In this document: positions 10,176-22,319 of the stretch, in pieces
Layout: the number at the start of each line of letters is the position of its first letter
How positions within the stretch are numbered: position 1 is the first letter of the stretch
Assembly (NCBI GenBank): GCA_036936605.1
Contig: JAUPFV010000002.1
Location: 255,275,305 to 255,339,304, forward strand
From: Limnanthes douglasii subsp. nivea
Lineage: Eukaryota; Streptophyta; Magnoliopsida; Brassicales; Limnanthaceae
Direction of reading: 5' to 3'
Length of the DNA: 64,000 nucleotides
The notes under the pieces: generated by a model
The model's input: the letters and a program-made list of their open reading frames with translations, nothing else
The model's database searches: none
Told to the model about the DNA's origin: nothing
Program-made: the position numbers and the translations under genes

Positions 10176-11618
10176 TTATGCTTTCTTTGATTTGTCCCCT
10201 TTAATTTGATATGCCATCTTTTGATTGTTTCTAATTGTTAAAACATTGTTTCCCATGGCATATTTTAAACATTGATGAACGATTGATGCCACAACATACA
10301 TTCTAGATAACCAAGATGTTCCAAAAATTAAATTGTAAGATGTTGGAGCATCTATCACTATAAACAAAACCGTTATTACCTTTTTAAATGGTCCCCGACC
10401 TAGTTTCACTCTTTCCTCCAATTCTCCTACCACTTCAGCCGTTACCCTAGTAAACCCTATAATTATCCAATCTGAATGAAGAATTATTGGTAAATTTTCT
10501 ATCCTGCTATAAGTAGTCATGAACATAATATTGGCAAAACCGCCAGTATCAATCAAGACTCTTTATATCTTGCCCCCAAAAATTTATGCTACAATAACTA
10601 CCACATCTTCATGTGGACCAGCTACATCCCTCATATAATCATTTTTAAAACAAAGTATCGAAGATGGATTGTTGTACAAGTTTGGTGAAGCACATGCCTC
10701 TAATTGAGTTGTTAAACTAACAATGTGTCTCTTTCGAGAATAATTGGATGTCCCTGTAAAATTATCCCCTCCAAAAATTGTTAATAATTCAAAGAAAGCC
10801 CATAGTTCACTAACCTTTCATTTTACGACTGATTATTTCACAATCAAGATGTTTTTCATGTCTAGTTTCGGATCTAAGTACAATAGGATTGTCAAATGCG
10901 TCAATAGATCCTGCATCAATAGGTTCCGAAATCACAAGAGTGTTTTCTTTCTTTGGAGAGACAAAAGAATTATTCTTCAAAGATGTTGTTAGCTTTCCAT
11001 TTTCGATCAAAACATGTATCTATTTTATCAATACCACACAATCCTTTGTGCCATGCCTAATGTCCTCATGATACTAAAAGTACATGTTGCTTCCATTCTC
11101 TGTTAGATTCTGTATTAGAAATGGCTTGCGGAAATGTACATGTGGACGTGTTCTTTCAAAAATTGTTGCTACACATTCGGTTAGCTCGGTGAAATATGTT
11201 AGCCGGATCTATTTTTTGATATAGGATGGTTATATTGCTAGATGTTCACAACCTGTGTATTCACATTTGGATTTAGAGGTACTTGGGTTAGTTTTGAGTT
11301 GGTGCACGAGCTCAGACAATAATTATTGGATGTGAGTTGTTATGCGCTACAATCGAATTCTGATGGAACTAATTTTGCTGAAAGTGTGCCAAAGAATTCA
11401 TTTACGACGCTTGTTATTTCTCCACCAGAATTCTTTTCTCCACCAGAATTTTTTTCTCCACTTGATCTAACAATGCCCCAAATATCATAGATTACCTTTC
11501 TGTAGCGTTATCTTTCATTATTTTAGGGAGGAGTCTCACTAGAAAAGCAGCTAACGCCACTTTATCTTTACAACTTTCCATGTAAGTCTTAGCCTTAATA
11601 ATTTTTTTTCTATAATCC

Positions 11619-11649
<31 letters not shown>

Positions 11650-12715
11650 ACTTTCTGCCTGCATTAAATAATCGTATCAACATTCGCATAATTTTTTCTT
11701 CCCATGAAATGCTGACGAAACATATTCCAAAACATATAAAAAAATTATGCAGCCCTGAGGAAAACGATTGTACTACTTTGAAGGTGCGTTTTTAAATTTT
11801 TGGGAAAAGGATCTGCATAATAATTTGGCATCAATGTCGTAATTGATCATAAAATTCTTGAATTTTTCTATATGGCTATCTGGATCTTGTGTTCCATCAA
11901 ACATTTCAAACTTAAAAATATCAATCCACTTAGGCAGATGCCCTGAAAGAATTTTCGGGGAAATGGGAGATGATTTCCAATTATGACCCACTTTATACGC
12001 ACTACCCCTTAGGCACTCATTCAATATAGTGTATGAAACTTCTTCAGACAGATATGTGAATTGATTGCTCATGAAATATTCAAAGTTATGGCTTCCAGAA
12101 AGGATCTATATATTTAGAGTTTCTTGTTTCCGTCTAACTATATTCACAGCCTTATCTTGCTCCTCGGAGCCAAGTCATTTTTCCCTTGCTCAACCTTTTC
12201 TCCCTTCGGATCTCTGGCTCTATGAGATTTACGAGGACCATCTTTTCGCCTCCTCAAATATTTTCTTTTGTAATTTTTTGGACGTCGATTATCATTCTTT
12301 GAAGAAAAGAAATCATCCGAACTGTACGATGCATATTCACTAGATTCTGTTGACTCATAATGATGTCTAGATTTCACTTTTCTGTTTAAAGAATAACGGT
12401 TTTTTATTTGATGTCTCTCATCGGTCCGATGAACATCTTCCATGTGTTCTTTATCAATTATATATTCTCTTCGAACCTCTGATTTAAGTATTCGTGAGCT
12501 CAGTATCACTTTCTTTTCAGCATTCAAATTTTCAATACCTTCCAAAAGTTCTTTTCGTCAAGCTATTAAGACAAATTCTTCTAGAAGCTCCTCGACACGT
12601 CAGTCATTATTGTTTCCTTCATTTATTATTTGTTCATCAACGACAAGATCTCCAGATGAGTCTCCGATCACACGATTCTTCGTACCAGACTCTAGCTCTC
12701 CTTGCATCTCTGTAT
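10176..12715 (-). pseudogene. Decayed gag-protease of G2
   Basis: The likely gag start is the minus-strand ATG near 12715 (MDTEMQGELESG). A charged N-terminal part follows (12545-12144), then the gag capsid domain (12072-11773, with SSPISPKILSGHLPKWID and LLCRSFSQKF), and a protease (10556-10176, with MIDTGGFANIMF and SYNLIFGTSWLSRM). At least three stops or frame changes separate these pieces. The protease frame ends in TAA at 10178-10176 and the pol frame continues in phase. A (CT)n run at 11624-11650 lies within the gag remnant. Confidence 0.85.
11624..11650. repeat. (CT)n microsatellite
   Basis: An uninterrupted CT dinucleotide run inside the gag remnant of G2. It is absent from the equivalent gag of G1 and G3, so it arose after decay. 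Confidence 0.95.
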
Positions 12716-12803
12716 CCATCATTATCATAATGTTCGAGAATAATACTATAGTGTTGGAAAAATAATTCAGAGTACCAATCGCCTTTCCCGAAAACGACGC
12801 CAA

Positions 12804-13300
12804 TGATATTTCCAAAGATTTCTTAGTAGGGTTATTTGTCACAATGATGTTCATATGTGGTTATATGTTACAACAATGCTCGTGTGAGAGTATTTTAGAG
12901 AGAGAAACGAGATAAGTAGAGAGAGAAAGAGACAAATAGAATAATGAGATAATGATTGACTAATGATTGGACCATTTTCCCCAAAAAAATGGTCCTTTAT
13001 ATAGTACAAGTGGTAAGTCCTTAATTTACATATTTAACCATTCTTATGTGAGTCTTTACACCTTACCACTTTATTAATTCTACACATAAATATTAATTAT
13101 TACACAAAGCACCATCAATATTACATTCTTGTCGAAATTACGCCAAATACTTTATTACACTAAATTAATTCCTTTATTCATATAATTTTGTTTATTCTTC
13201 ACAATATTTCATCTCCATATCAATTGTTTCTAGGTTTATAACGACAATGTTTAATTTCTATGTCGCATGTGGGATACTCTACCACCGACGTAGAATTTAT
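12804..13300 (-). repeat. Probable 5' LTR of G2
   Basis: On the minus strand the segment ends ...GGAAATATCA immediately before the TTGGCGTCG primer-binding site. A minus-strand TATATAA lies near 12996. The left (3') LTR is not in the window, so the outer boundary cannot be fixed and 13300 is an estimate. Confidence 0.5.
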
Positions 13301-13447
13301 ATACCGTGTGTATCATTGTTACCAATTCGACATGTCCATACCGATGATATAAAGCCTCAACCAACTTTATTCTATATTTTTATGGTTTTAAGGTTTAATA
13401 GTTTACCATTGTAGAAGGTTAATAATTCTTGTTTACTGGGAGAGAAT

Positions 13448-15960
13448 TTGGATGTTACAGATACTTGTGGAGTACTCGAGGCTTGCATTTTCGATTATAG
13501 TGATTTGTTAACTATGAAATCTCACTATACACAAAAATATTTGGTTAATTGGGTTACAGTCACCGCAAATGACAACATGTTCGTATTTTTATTAAGACGT
13601 TGCGGTGATGTAAAAATTAGGAAAGATCATGGACTATTGTTTGAATGCGAGAGATCCAAAATGTACACGAAGTTGGTAAAACTAAAGGATCTTAATAGAA
13701 AGTCTACGAAAACCAAGATATGCGGATGCCCTTTCAAGCTTAAAAGAAATAGGGTAAACTTGACTCGTGATCCTTAAAGATCATGTGCGGGATTTACAAT
13801 TATGACACTACAAAATTCAGTGAAGGTCATTTGTACTTAAGACTCTTGTCTAAATAAGAGTTGGAATTTGTAATTAGTTCTACCAAAATTAGATCTAATC
13901 AGCGAAAAGTTAGGCAAAGTGAAAAAGTTGAACATTAATAATTCCTCATTCCTGCACACTATATACAATGCTCAACTAACACAATTGAAGATCGAGAAAG
14001 GTGATCGCTCGCATTTCCAATACTTGTAGGGCAAACTAAAAATGTTAAATTATTACAAATGACATAGAGCGTACGAAGATAAAAGTAGTATTTTACGTGA
14101 AATTTTTTTCGTACATCCGGTTAGATTGGATTTGTTACGGACATTTTCAAATATGATAATAATGGATAACACCTAAAAGGTAATAGGGTACGATAATCCC
14201 GTTGTATGAGAATTTTGGAGCCACTTGTACCATAAATACTTTACACATTGGATTTTCTTTCATGTCTGGAGATAAAATTGGTAGCTACAAATGAGTATTA
14301 TAGTATTTGTAATCATTGATGGTAACTCACTCCATCGAACCACCATCCATTGTTTTGATGGATAAAGACTTAGCGTTACTAACTCACTCTAATGTAACCC
14401 ACATGTTATGTCGATGACACATTAACATGAACATCATATGGAAAACGAAAAAAATCATCAATTATATAAAAACTATCTATGATGTGTTTTTGTAGGTGTG
14501 AAGTAAAATGATGTTGTCGGATACACAACTCTCATTTAATAACTATCAGTCTGATGTGCTTCACGACTTCATAAGAATATCTGAAAGCAATTAAATACAC
14601 CGGTATTTGGTTAAAGCCTTATAATGATAAGTTTATCACGTATAAAACTAACAAGTCATTGCATTTTAGTAACCAAACCACTAAATGCATGGAGAGTGCT
14701 CATTTTACTCTAAAGCATTTCCTTGGTACGAGCAAAAGTAACTTTGAGTCATTTTGGTTGAAGGTGTATACTTTAATTGAATTGCAACATGAAAAATTAT
14801 AACCTCATTTGAAATTCTAGTGCTAGTCATACATAAATTCTCAGAAAATATGTACGGAAAAATAAAAAAATAATTCTCTCATTATGCTTTAGAACTTTTT
14901 TCCTTGGAAGTAGAAAGTGCCTAAAAAATAAAAGTTGTGTACGGTATATCTTGTAGTTGTGCTATACAAACTACACACATTATACCTTATTTGCACGACA
15001 TTTTCAAATTTGTAAGTAAAGGCTTAGAGGTACCTTTAGACTTTTTCCATGATTATTGGAAGATGTTAGATTTAGTTGTTTGTATGGATTTGACAAAAAT
15101 CAAGAAATTGAAAGAAAAAATGGTTAATCTCGTACTTGTTATCATGGAAACCAACGACGAAGCACGCATAGACCATGTGTATGATAAATTGTTTATCATA
15201 GTCTTTGTGGAAACATCTTCCCTTTTAAAACATTTGGATAAACTAAAACCACGTGGTTCTCCAGCTTCCAAACGTAAGTTATCTATTGTTGCATCTACAT
15301 CATCCATTAAATGAGACAAATCATATCACAAACACGTCATAGATTCTGAGAAAGCAAGTGCACCATCACTAGATAAATAATTCAGAACTGCACCAATCAT
15401 TTTGTAGAGAGAGCGGAGTTCATACACAAGAGAGCGGAGTTCTACACAACTAAGTGGAATGATGCATTTTAGTGGAGCGATCGGTTGTAAGTCAAGTGCT
15501 ATGATACCGGATAAAGCAATGTTGGTTGATCTGAACGGTTACTTAAAATAATTCCTCATCTTATATAAATCTTATTTAACGTCGATCAAGTACGTTAAAG
15601 TTGATGACCACTGCGGGTAAGGAATAATTGCATTTGGCGTGAAGGGACAACAAAATAGAGATTGATTTAAAATGCTCTATACAATCAGATTTTGGATTTT
15701 GCTTTCATTTATATGAAGATATTTACTAGTATGAATGATTAAATAAATATTATTGAACGTGTAAAGTGCTCTAGTGAGGCTGTTATTATGGAGAATTTGA
15801 TGACAATTCCTGAGATGGAAGTCACGATCTCATCAATATTTAGCTGCATACTCCATTTTGTATTGGAGTCAAAGACCATAGATGTTAGTTTCAATTTTTT
15901 ACCGTTAAGAAGTGCCCCCCCATCGAATGTCAAATCAGTTGAAAATCAAGATTTGGTTGG
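13448..15960 (+). pseudogene. Decayed FAR1-like MULE transposase with OTU-protease remnant
   Basis: The first piece (13448-13777) resembles the FAR1 DNA-binding domain of FAR1/FHY3-like Mutator transposases: WVTVTANDNMFVFLLRR, LLFECERS, then KICGCPFKLK. The central transposase (13780-14930) is unreadable. A piece at 14937-15314 matches the C-terminal SWIM-adjacent part (GISCSCAIQ, then PLDFFHDYWKMLDLV). At about 15589 the frame reads VKVDDHCG then a stop then GIIAFGVKGQQNRD, an OTU-type cysteine protease catalytic block (D-x-x-C-G), and at 15788-15934 comes a segment ending FNFLPLRSAPP, matching the end of the OTU region in such elements. Stops and frame changes are frequent, so it is dead. 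Confidence 0.7.
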
Positions 15961-16999
15961 GTTAATACCAACCAATTTTTCAATGTTTTTACTTCATTTA
16001 ATCAAACATTCGATTAAACTGAAAACATTCGTTTGATATTTACATTGTCATTTTGTATCTGTTTTTTTTATAGATTTCCATTGTGACTGACGCCCTATGT
16101 GTAATGATACCCCATTTTTGCCTAAAATTGCATTCAACAGATGCCAAAGGTTAGGCATTACTAATTAATTCTTTTTGCAAGAGATACAAATAAATTAAAA
16201 TCCATAGTTTCAGAGTCGTCTAATTTACGTGCACTGTTTTCAAAAATATTTGTCATTTCATTATCTAATATTTCCCACACAACAAGCTAGTATGTTAATA
16301 AGATTATGAGAATTACAAAATTGAAATGATAACATTATACATAAAATAGTTAACATAGTTTCAAAGATGAAAACTTCTGTACATAATGCGTAATTGAAAT
16401 ACAAATGCTAGCAAAATAGATAGATAATTAACATAAAATTAGATTTATCGGCGTGTTTAAGGTGATGGATAGTTCAATTCATGCATGAAGAAATTTTTGA
16501 AACGATATTTCTCATCTTCACTACTTCCATCGAATTTTACGTAAGCAGCTTCGATGCAAATGGTTTCTCCATCTTCTTTTTTCTTAAGTTCTTGCACCAC
16601 ATGACCCAACATATATTCACAATAAATTCTTTCAATCTTAGATTGAAAACCTCGTATGATTCGAGTTTAATATTATAAAGGAGTGATACAGTAAGTATAT
16701 TATGAACCTTTTTCAAATAATCTAACCTAAAGACGACTTCTTCACGTCCGCGTGATGGAGGAATCATATACAGGGAACAAGTTGCTTATGTACCGTGCAT
16801 GAAGTATATTTTGCATAGAAATTTGTCAATAAAACCAAGAGTTTCTTCCATTTTTGTGTGGTTCACGCAATGAACGGTTGCAACAGATGTGCATCTTCGT
16901 TCATATTCTAGTTCGTATCATCCATTCTACGGTGGTAACTGTTTGCTATTAAACATGAATGGATCATATTATTGACTTACTTTATATATATAGGCTGAC
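15961..16999. other. Non-coding stretch without a recognisable gene
   Basis: No family is recognised. A minus-strand frame at 16767-16537 (76 codons, with LDYLKKVHNILTVS) is the longest open stretch and has no domain I know. It may be the remnant of a mobile-element accessory gene lying between the OTU-MULE remnant and the tandem array. Confidence 0.4.
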
Positions 17000-18065
17000 T
17001 AGTGGTAGGGGAAATCCTATTGGCGAGAAACTCTTATTGACGTGAAGCCCTTAATAAGTGGTGTGAATCTCTGATAATTGACGAACCTCTAATAATTGAC
17101 GGGAGTTTTTTCACCAACGACGGTTTCGGTTTCTCAAAATACTTAGTTTTTTTTTTCAAAACTAAGTCATTCCACCGATACTGCTGAATTTTTATACTGT
17201 CGTGGGAAATTATATTGTTGGTGTAAAATTTCCTATCCGACAGCATATCAATTACACGAGCGATATGGGTGGCTTCCATCGCCGGTGTATGTCACTAAAA
17301 ATGACTTTTCTTTGTTTCAAAACTATGGCTTCCCATCAGTAATGGTGAATTTTTACGCTGCTGGTGGGAAAATACACCGCTGATGTGTAATTTCTTAACC
17401 AACCATGTAGAGATTACATTGGTGGTGTTGATAACTTCAACCATCGACGTATGTCTGTTAAATTGACTTCATTTTGTTTCAAAACTATAACATCCCATCG
17501 ATAGTGGAAAATTACACTATCGGTGTGGAATTTCTTAACTGATAACATAGAAATTACATCGGTGGTGTGGGCGGCTTCCATCGACGGTGTACGACAGTAA
17601 AATTGATTTTCTTTTGTTTTAAAACTATGAATTCCTACCGCTAGTGCTGTACTTTTGAGTTGCCAGTGGGAAATCACACCACCGATATGAAATTTCTTAA
17701 CCGACAACGTATAAATTCCACCAGTAGTGTAGGTAGCCTATGCTATCCGTGTACGTCAGTAAAATTGCCCTTCTTTTTTTAAAACTATGATACCTCCGAT
17801 AGTGCAGAATTTTCACGCTTCAAGTGTAGGATTTCCTAACCAGTAGCGTAACAAATCAACCGACGACGTGAATGACTATCAACGCTGTTGTATGCCAAGT
17901 AAAAAATACTTCATTTATTATTTTAAAAATTGGGTGTTGCACTGGCAGTGCAGAATTTTTATGTTGCTGGTGGGAAATACACCACCGGTGCAGAATATTT
18001 TAACTAACAGTATAAAAATTCTACCGATGGTGTGAGTGGTTTCTACTGGTGGTGTACGTTTGTAA
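17000..18065. repeat. Tandem array of about six 140-163 bp units
   Basis: A recurring anchor, TTTCAAAACTATG or close variants, starts units at about 17153, 17314, 17477, 17618, 17779 and 17920, giving periods of about 161, 163, 141, 161 and 141. Each unit contains a segment like GAATTTTTACGCTG..GGTGGGAAAT, a TTTCTTAACCGACA-like segment and a CATCGACGGTGTACG-like end. The 141-bp units lack about 20 bp. Units are clearly diverged. The array lies just beyond the 3' end of the PMD gene. No protein or known satellite is recognised. Confidence 0.85.
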
Positions 18066-18267
18066 AAAAAAAAAAATTCTTTATTTTTTTACCATCCTCT
18101 AAACAACTTAAGTTAGCTAATAAACATAATACATAACTAAATATAGTTTTCCAACAACCAAGAAAATACATAACTGAAGAGAAATATCTGATGCAACATT
18201 CATTTAAAAAAACTCCAACGTCATCAAGAAAGTTAGCTAAGACAAAAAAAAATAGTTATCCAACACA

Positions 18268-18340
18268 ACAAATATAACAAGACATGCACTATTGGTACCT
18301 AAACAAATATAACAAGACATGCACTATTGGTACCTAAACA
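18268..18340. repeat. Direct duplication of a 35 bp unit
   Basis: ACAAGACATGCACTATTGG and its flanks occur twice in direct succession with no mismatch, pointing to a recent slippage or repair duplication. Confidence 0.9.
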
Positions 18341-18401
18341 AACAAATATATGATCAAAATACCTAAAATTAAAATGAGATGACGAGTGGTGTTTACAGGA
18401 C

Positions 18402-20149
18402 TCACTTTGTAAAATTGATAATCTTTTCCGCGCTGTCATCAAGAAGTCGAATAAGATTAATTGTATGAATCGCCTCTACCGATGTACGGTAAAAAATATG
18501 AGGATTAATGTGAAACCACCTGTAATTCACGATGTAGGATTTGTACTGAGATGTCACCATTTTGTAGGTGTGTTCTCCTTTCTTAATAAATGGTCTAGCT
18601 GCAATGGGATCTAGCGGGCTCTCCTGGATCCAACTGAACTGCCATATAAATTGATCCGGCATAAACGCTTCAGTCGTACTCATAATCTAAATAAGATTGC
18701 GATATAATTGGACCTCCTGGACCGGATATCTCTCCTTCATATCCGCATATGGTTGGAATATCACTTGCAAATGAACACATAACAAACAAAACAATTAGGA
18801 TTTTGATAAAAGTAACAATACGCACATGACAATACTTATATCATTCTCCTTAAGACCGACAAGAATGTCGTAAGTAGTAGGTTTTCGTCCGAACAAATAT
18901 TCCCATGAATTTTTCAACAACCAACTAACAAGTTTGGGATTTGATATGTTATACTGCTGTTAAACTGAGGGCAAAAACAAAGGAAATAGTCGTAGATCCA
19001 GAAATTTAACAACCCGACAAAGCTAGCAAGAGTCTTGAGTGAAGAATTCTACACTCATCCCATACCTTTATATAGCCATGCCAAGGTGTACGTACCTCAC
19101 ACTATCTCACCAAACTGATCCATGTGCTAAAAAAGGTGAGAAAATCTGTATGTACGGACTTTTGGTTGGTGTTGGTGAAAATGATGCAACTAAACATATA
19201 CACGAGGTACGTAAGTGCGACATATATGGTTTTATCACTGGTACGAGTCAGATTTGAATCCAAATACATCACCGTCGTAAAGTAGTAGCTAAGCCACTTA
19301 AGACCAAACCCGACCCCATCATGCTTCTCCATATCCGATTGAACTTCATCTGTCGTAACCCCTAACAATCGAACATACACTTCACTGTAAGTGGCGCTCC
19401 TCGCGGATTCAACTATTCTCCCCACCATCGGGAGGCCATCAATGATGAACACACTTCTAACGTGATACTCATCTTGCCGAATAAAAACTAGAAAATGTTG
19501 ATCTTTTGATGACAGCGTTCGAGGAAAGCCTCATTCAATTGTAGGTTTTTGTTGAACGTACTCAAGTGCATAATGATATGAAAAAATGAAATGCCTTTCA
19601 ATGGTGTTGTTCACAGTCTCCTACCAGTTAAGGTCTCATTAGTCTAAGAGTCCGTACTTGGCTTGGACGTTAATATTCGGCCGCGATTGTAAAAAGAAAA
19701 CAAAATCAAACCAAACATATTATTATGATATTCTTATCGATCTAAACCAAAATAAAAAAATAATTAGAAATAAATTATCTTACTTACATTGTCGATGTAG
19801 GTGCTGTAAGCCTCGTGAAGTTGGTAATTCGTATACAGTATGATACTGTTTTGTAATGAGAATAAATTCTTGAGACGATCAGGATTTCTGCTACGTCATT
19901 CGATATGAATGTGAGGCACGTCTGGCTCGAAACCTATATCATCAACCGGTGATTCATCACAATGAGTAGGTTTGCCGCCACCACTACCCGTACATCGTTC
20001 TCTAGTGGTTTCAAACTCGCTACGTTGTCAGATCTTTCTGGTCTGCTCATAATTCTCAATCTGGCTTGCTTCGACGACAAGGGATCCAATAAGAATTTGT
20101 GAGGTACGCCATCGTTTAAAATTTGTTTTCCCATCTCCTTTCCTTTCAA
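18402..20149 (-). pseudogene. Plant mobile domain (PMD) gene, decayed
   Basis: On the minus strand an N-terminal piece (20149-19934, with VPHKFLLDPLSSKQARLRI) is followed by the core PMD segment (19452-19102): FIIDGLPMVGRIVES corresponds to the family's conserved LGLP-DG-PV motif, YVRLLGVTTDEV to the cysteine/leucine-rich helix, and ALTYLVYMFSCIIF to the conserved ARAYLLYLLG-like helix. The C-terminal piece (18683-18402) has FMPDQFIWQFSWIQESPLDP, matching the family's PDRVLRQFG block. PMD proteins (PF10536) occur in MAIN/MAIL-type plant proteins and in transposable elements. Pieces lie in different frames with stops between them, some of which may be introns. A second copy of the N-terminal piece lies at 32787-32641. 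Confidence 0.6.
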
Positions 20150-20159
20150 CCTTTTGTCT

Positions 20160-21125
20160 TGTTAGGTCTAGTTACCCGATGTTTGCAAAAAAAAAGGAGT
20201 TAAATATATATAAAAAGCGAGAAGAAGTAGTATAATTACACTGGCGTTGAAAAAAATTAAATTTGTAGTCAGCGGAAATGGTTTCACGCTGGCGTCGATA
20301 AACATAAACACATAACAAAAATTAGTCGCCGCTAGCGCTAAAGATTTACACGGAAGCTACGCAGCGGAAGTTACAAAGAACTATCGTGAAACTCAACAAA
20401 CTGTTTTTCCACAAAACAATACAACTCTAACAAAAAACATGATTCCAACGTGTACTACACGCAATCAAATACATATTTCATTCTAAAATAAATTCTAATA
20501 GATTTAACTAATTTTACCACATAAATAAAAACTATAATTTATAAAAAAAATCAACTCAAAACTAAAACACGAATTAAATCAATAAGTAAAAGAACAACTT
20601 TCTTTTATCCATTCATGGCTTTAGTAGAAGAAAAGAACAGATTGTTTTTTGAATTTTTCTAGAAGAGATTTATAATTTTTTAATTTTGTGTTTTTGAATC
20701 TTGTTGAGAAACTAGACGAAGTTCTAAGAAAAAGGAATAAAGTTTTAATATTGGAATAGGCTAGTATATTTTGGGGAAAAACTTAGTTCTTTTGTTAGGA
20801 ATATTTTTGAAATAAAATGAATTTTTCTTTACGATTGATGGGAAAGTTAAATTTATTGGAGAAGTTTAATTTTGAAACGTAATTAGCTCATGGTATATTT
20901 TCGAATAGTCCCACAAATAAAAATATTCGAATTTAGTGTTTGATTATTCGTTTTGGATAAAATTAACTCCAGCATCTTTATCTTTTAACTGTTCCTTTTT
21001 AATAAAATTAATTATTTAATATTCATTAAAATTAAAATTAATCCCTTAAATAAAGGCACACACATGCACTTAACTTTATCTAAAATAACTCTATCTAAAC
21101 TAAATACTAAATAAACGGGTAGGTA
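20160..21125. repeat. Upstream repeat of block A
   Basis: This AT-rich non-coding segment recurs, diverged, at 32780-33567 and 54475-55080. Shared landmarks include GGAAGTTACAAAGAACTATC (first two copies), CCATTCATGG, GGCTAGTATATTTTGG and TAATAAAATTAATTATTTAA. In block A and block C it directly precedes the N-terminal piece of the PMD gene on the minus strand and a HAD exon-1-like segment on the plus strand. Confidence 0.8.
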
Positions 21126-21262
21126 GCGATTTAGCCCGAGTCATCAGGGAAGTTTGGCTCATCTCTTAAAACTCTTCCTTCTCAAAGAAGCACATCTCTT
21201 AAACCTCTTCATTCGTCCTTCGAACCTGCCAAACGCGTTTCGCTGCTCCTCCATCTCTGGTT
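21125..21262 (+). pseudogene. HAD exon-1-like fragment (copy a)
   Basis: Matches the first exon and upstream bases of the HAD gene at 24714, including AAACGCGTTTCGCTGCTCC and the following TCTCTG/GTTAGT splice donor. The start codon position reads CATCAGGG instead of CATCATGG, so the ATG is lost, and there are internal rearrangements. It precedes the DnaJ-like frame by about 330 bp and could act as a non-coding first exon for it. Confidence 0.7.
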
Positions 21263-21595
21263 AGTCTCTCTTTCTCTTCCTCTCCCTCTAATCGAGAAAA
21301 TTCAAGAAAAGTAATAGAAAACTGCAACTCGTTTAATCTTAACCTCTTAATGCAAAGATTTTGTATGCAATAACTTACACAAACGACGACTGTACAGTCT
21401 CTAAATCAAATAAGTTTCGATCCTTTTTATTTATCTTCAAAAGCAATCTATTTTCCTCCGCCTTCTCTCTTACACTCTTTCTAGAAACGCTATTTTCTCA
21501 TCTTATGTTATGTTTATTTCTCTCTTGTTTCTCATCTTACCACTGCCCAAGGTGTTTAATTTTTCTCTTCTTTTTTCTATACTAGATTCATAAAA

Positions 21596-22091
21596 ATGGA
21601 GTACTTCTTTGTGCGCTCGGACTCGTATTATCAGAGGGGAAAACTAACCGACGCGATTGATGAGATTCTCACAGCCCAAGAGGTTTGTCCCGGACGATTA
21701 GAGGTAGTCCCATATCTCGCGGCATATGGGGCTATCCTAAACCATCAGAAAGCCAAAAACTCTGCCGGCGAAATCGACTGGTACTACTAGAATCTCATAT
21801 CTATGTTTCTTTTTTATTTTGTTTCAAAAAACAGAGGAACTAAATTTCTGAAACAGGTATGAAGTTATCGGGGTAACAAAATTAACCCCTCTTCCAGTTA
21901 TTAGACAGAAACTGGAAGAGATGAAGACCATTTTCGATCCACGGTATCACGAAAAAAGGATCCACTATTTCACAGCCCTAAAGAAGGCCACTGAAATTGT
22001 CTTACAAGCCGAAGAGCTTTTCTTGGATCCGCAGAAGCGTACAGCTTATAATGCGCGAGCCAAGTATGTACGTCGAAAATTATTTCTGTAA
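21596..22091 (+). CDS. Small DnaJ-like protein with degenerate J domain (copy A)
   Basis: Two exons, 21596-21780 and 21857-22091, joined through a GT-AG intron, encode 139 residues. Residues 1-60 (MEYFFVRSDSYYQRGKLTDA...LAAYGAI) resemble the helical N-terminal part of plant DnaJ-related proteins that precede a J domain. The J-like part starts DWYEVIGVTKL and continues to AEELFLDPQKRTAYNARAK. The HPD tripeptide needed to stimulate Hsp70 ATPase is absent: the equivalent region reads EMKTIFDPRYHEK. It is therefore unlikely to be a normal co-chaperone. A strong donor, TTTCT/GTAAGT, overlaps the stop at 22089, so the transcript may instead splice onward. A second copy at 55527 is frameshifted. Real gene or captured fragment is undecided. 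Confidence 0.55.
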
Positions 22092-22319
22092 GTTTTTCTT
22101 TGATAAAGGGACCAAAATTTGTTAGGATATATTTCATAATACTATTAGGGAAAGACCATAAGAAAATATATCTGGATCAGGCATGCCTATAAGAAAATAA
22201 ATTGCAGGCGTTTTCAAAAGATAAGTCAGATATTAAATTGTATTTACTCTTAGACACATAAAACTCAAACAGAACAAATAAGTGAGGTAAAAAGAAAACA
22301 AATACTGTTTCTTATCCGG

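Larger units (their letters stand above)
6382..13300 (-). mobile_element. G2: old, decayed Tat-lineage gypsy element interrupted by G1
   Basis: The region contains, right to left, an LTR-like segment, a degenerate primer-binding site (TTGGCGTCGTTTTCGGGAA near 12803), gag, protease, RT, RNase H and integrase fragments, then a post-pol region with a plus-strand reading frame cut by the G1 LTR at 6381. Every protein domain matches the G1 and G3 proteins at moderate similarity, with many stops and frameshifts. The primer-binding site looks like the tRNA-Asp type (TGGCGCCGTTG...) and so differs from G1. The element's left part must continue on the far side of G1, outside the window. The right boundary is only approximate. 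Confidence 0.8.

Noticed and set aside
17000..18065. CRISPR-like array
   Set aside because: Units are 140-163 bp, diverged and contiguous without unique spacers, and the DNA is plant nuclear.
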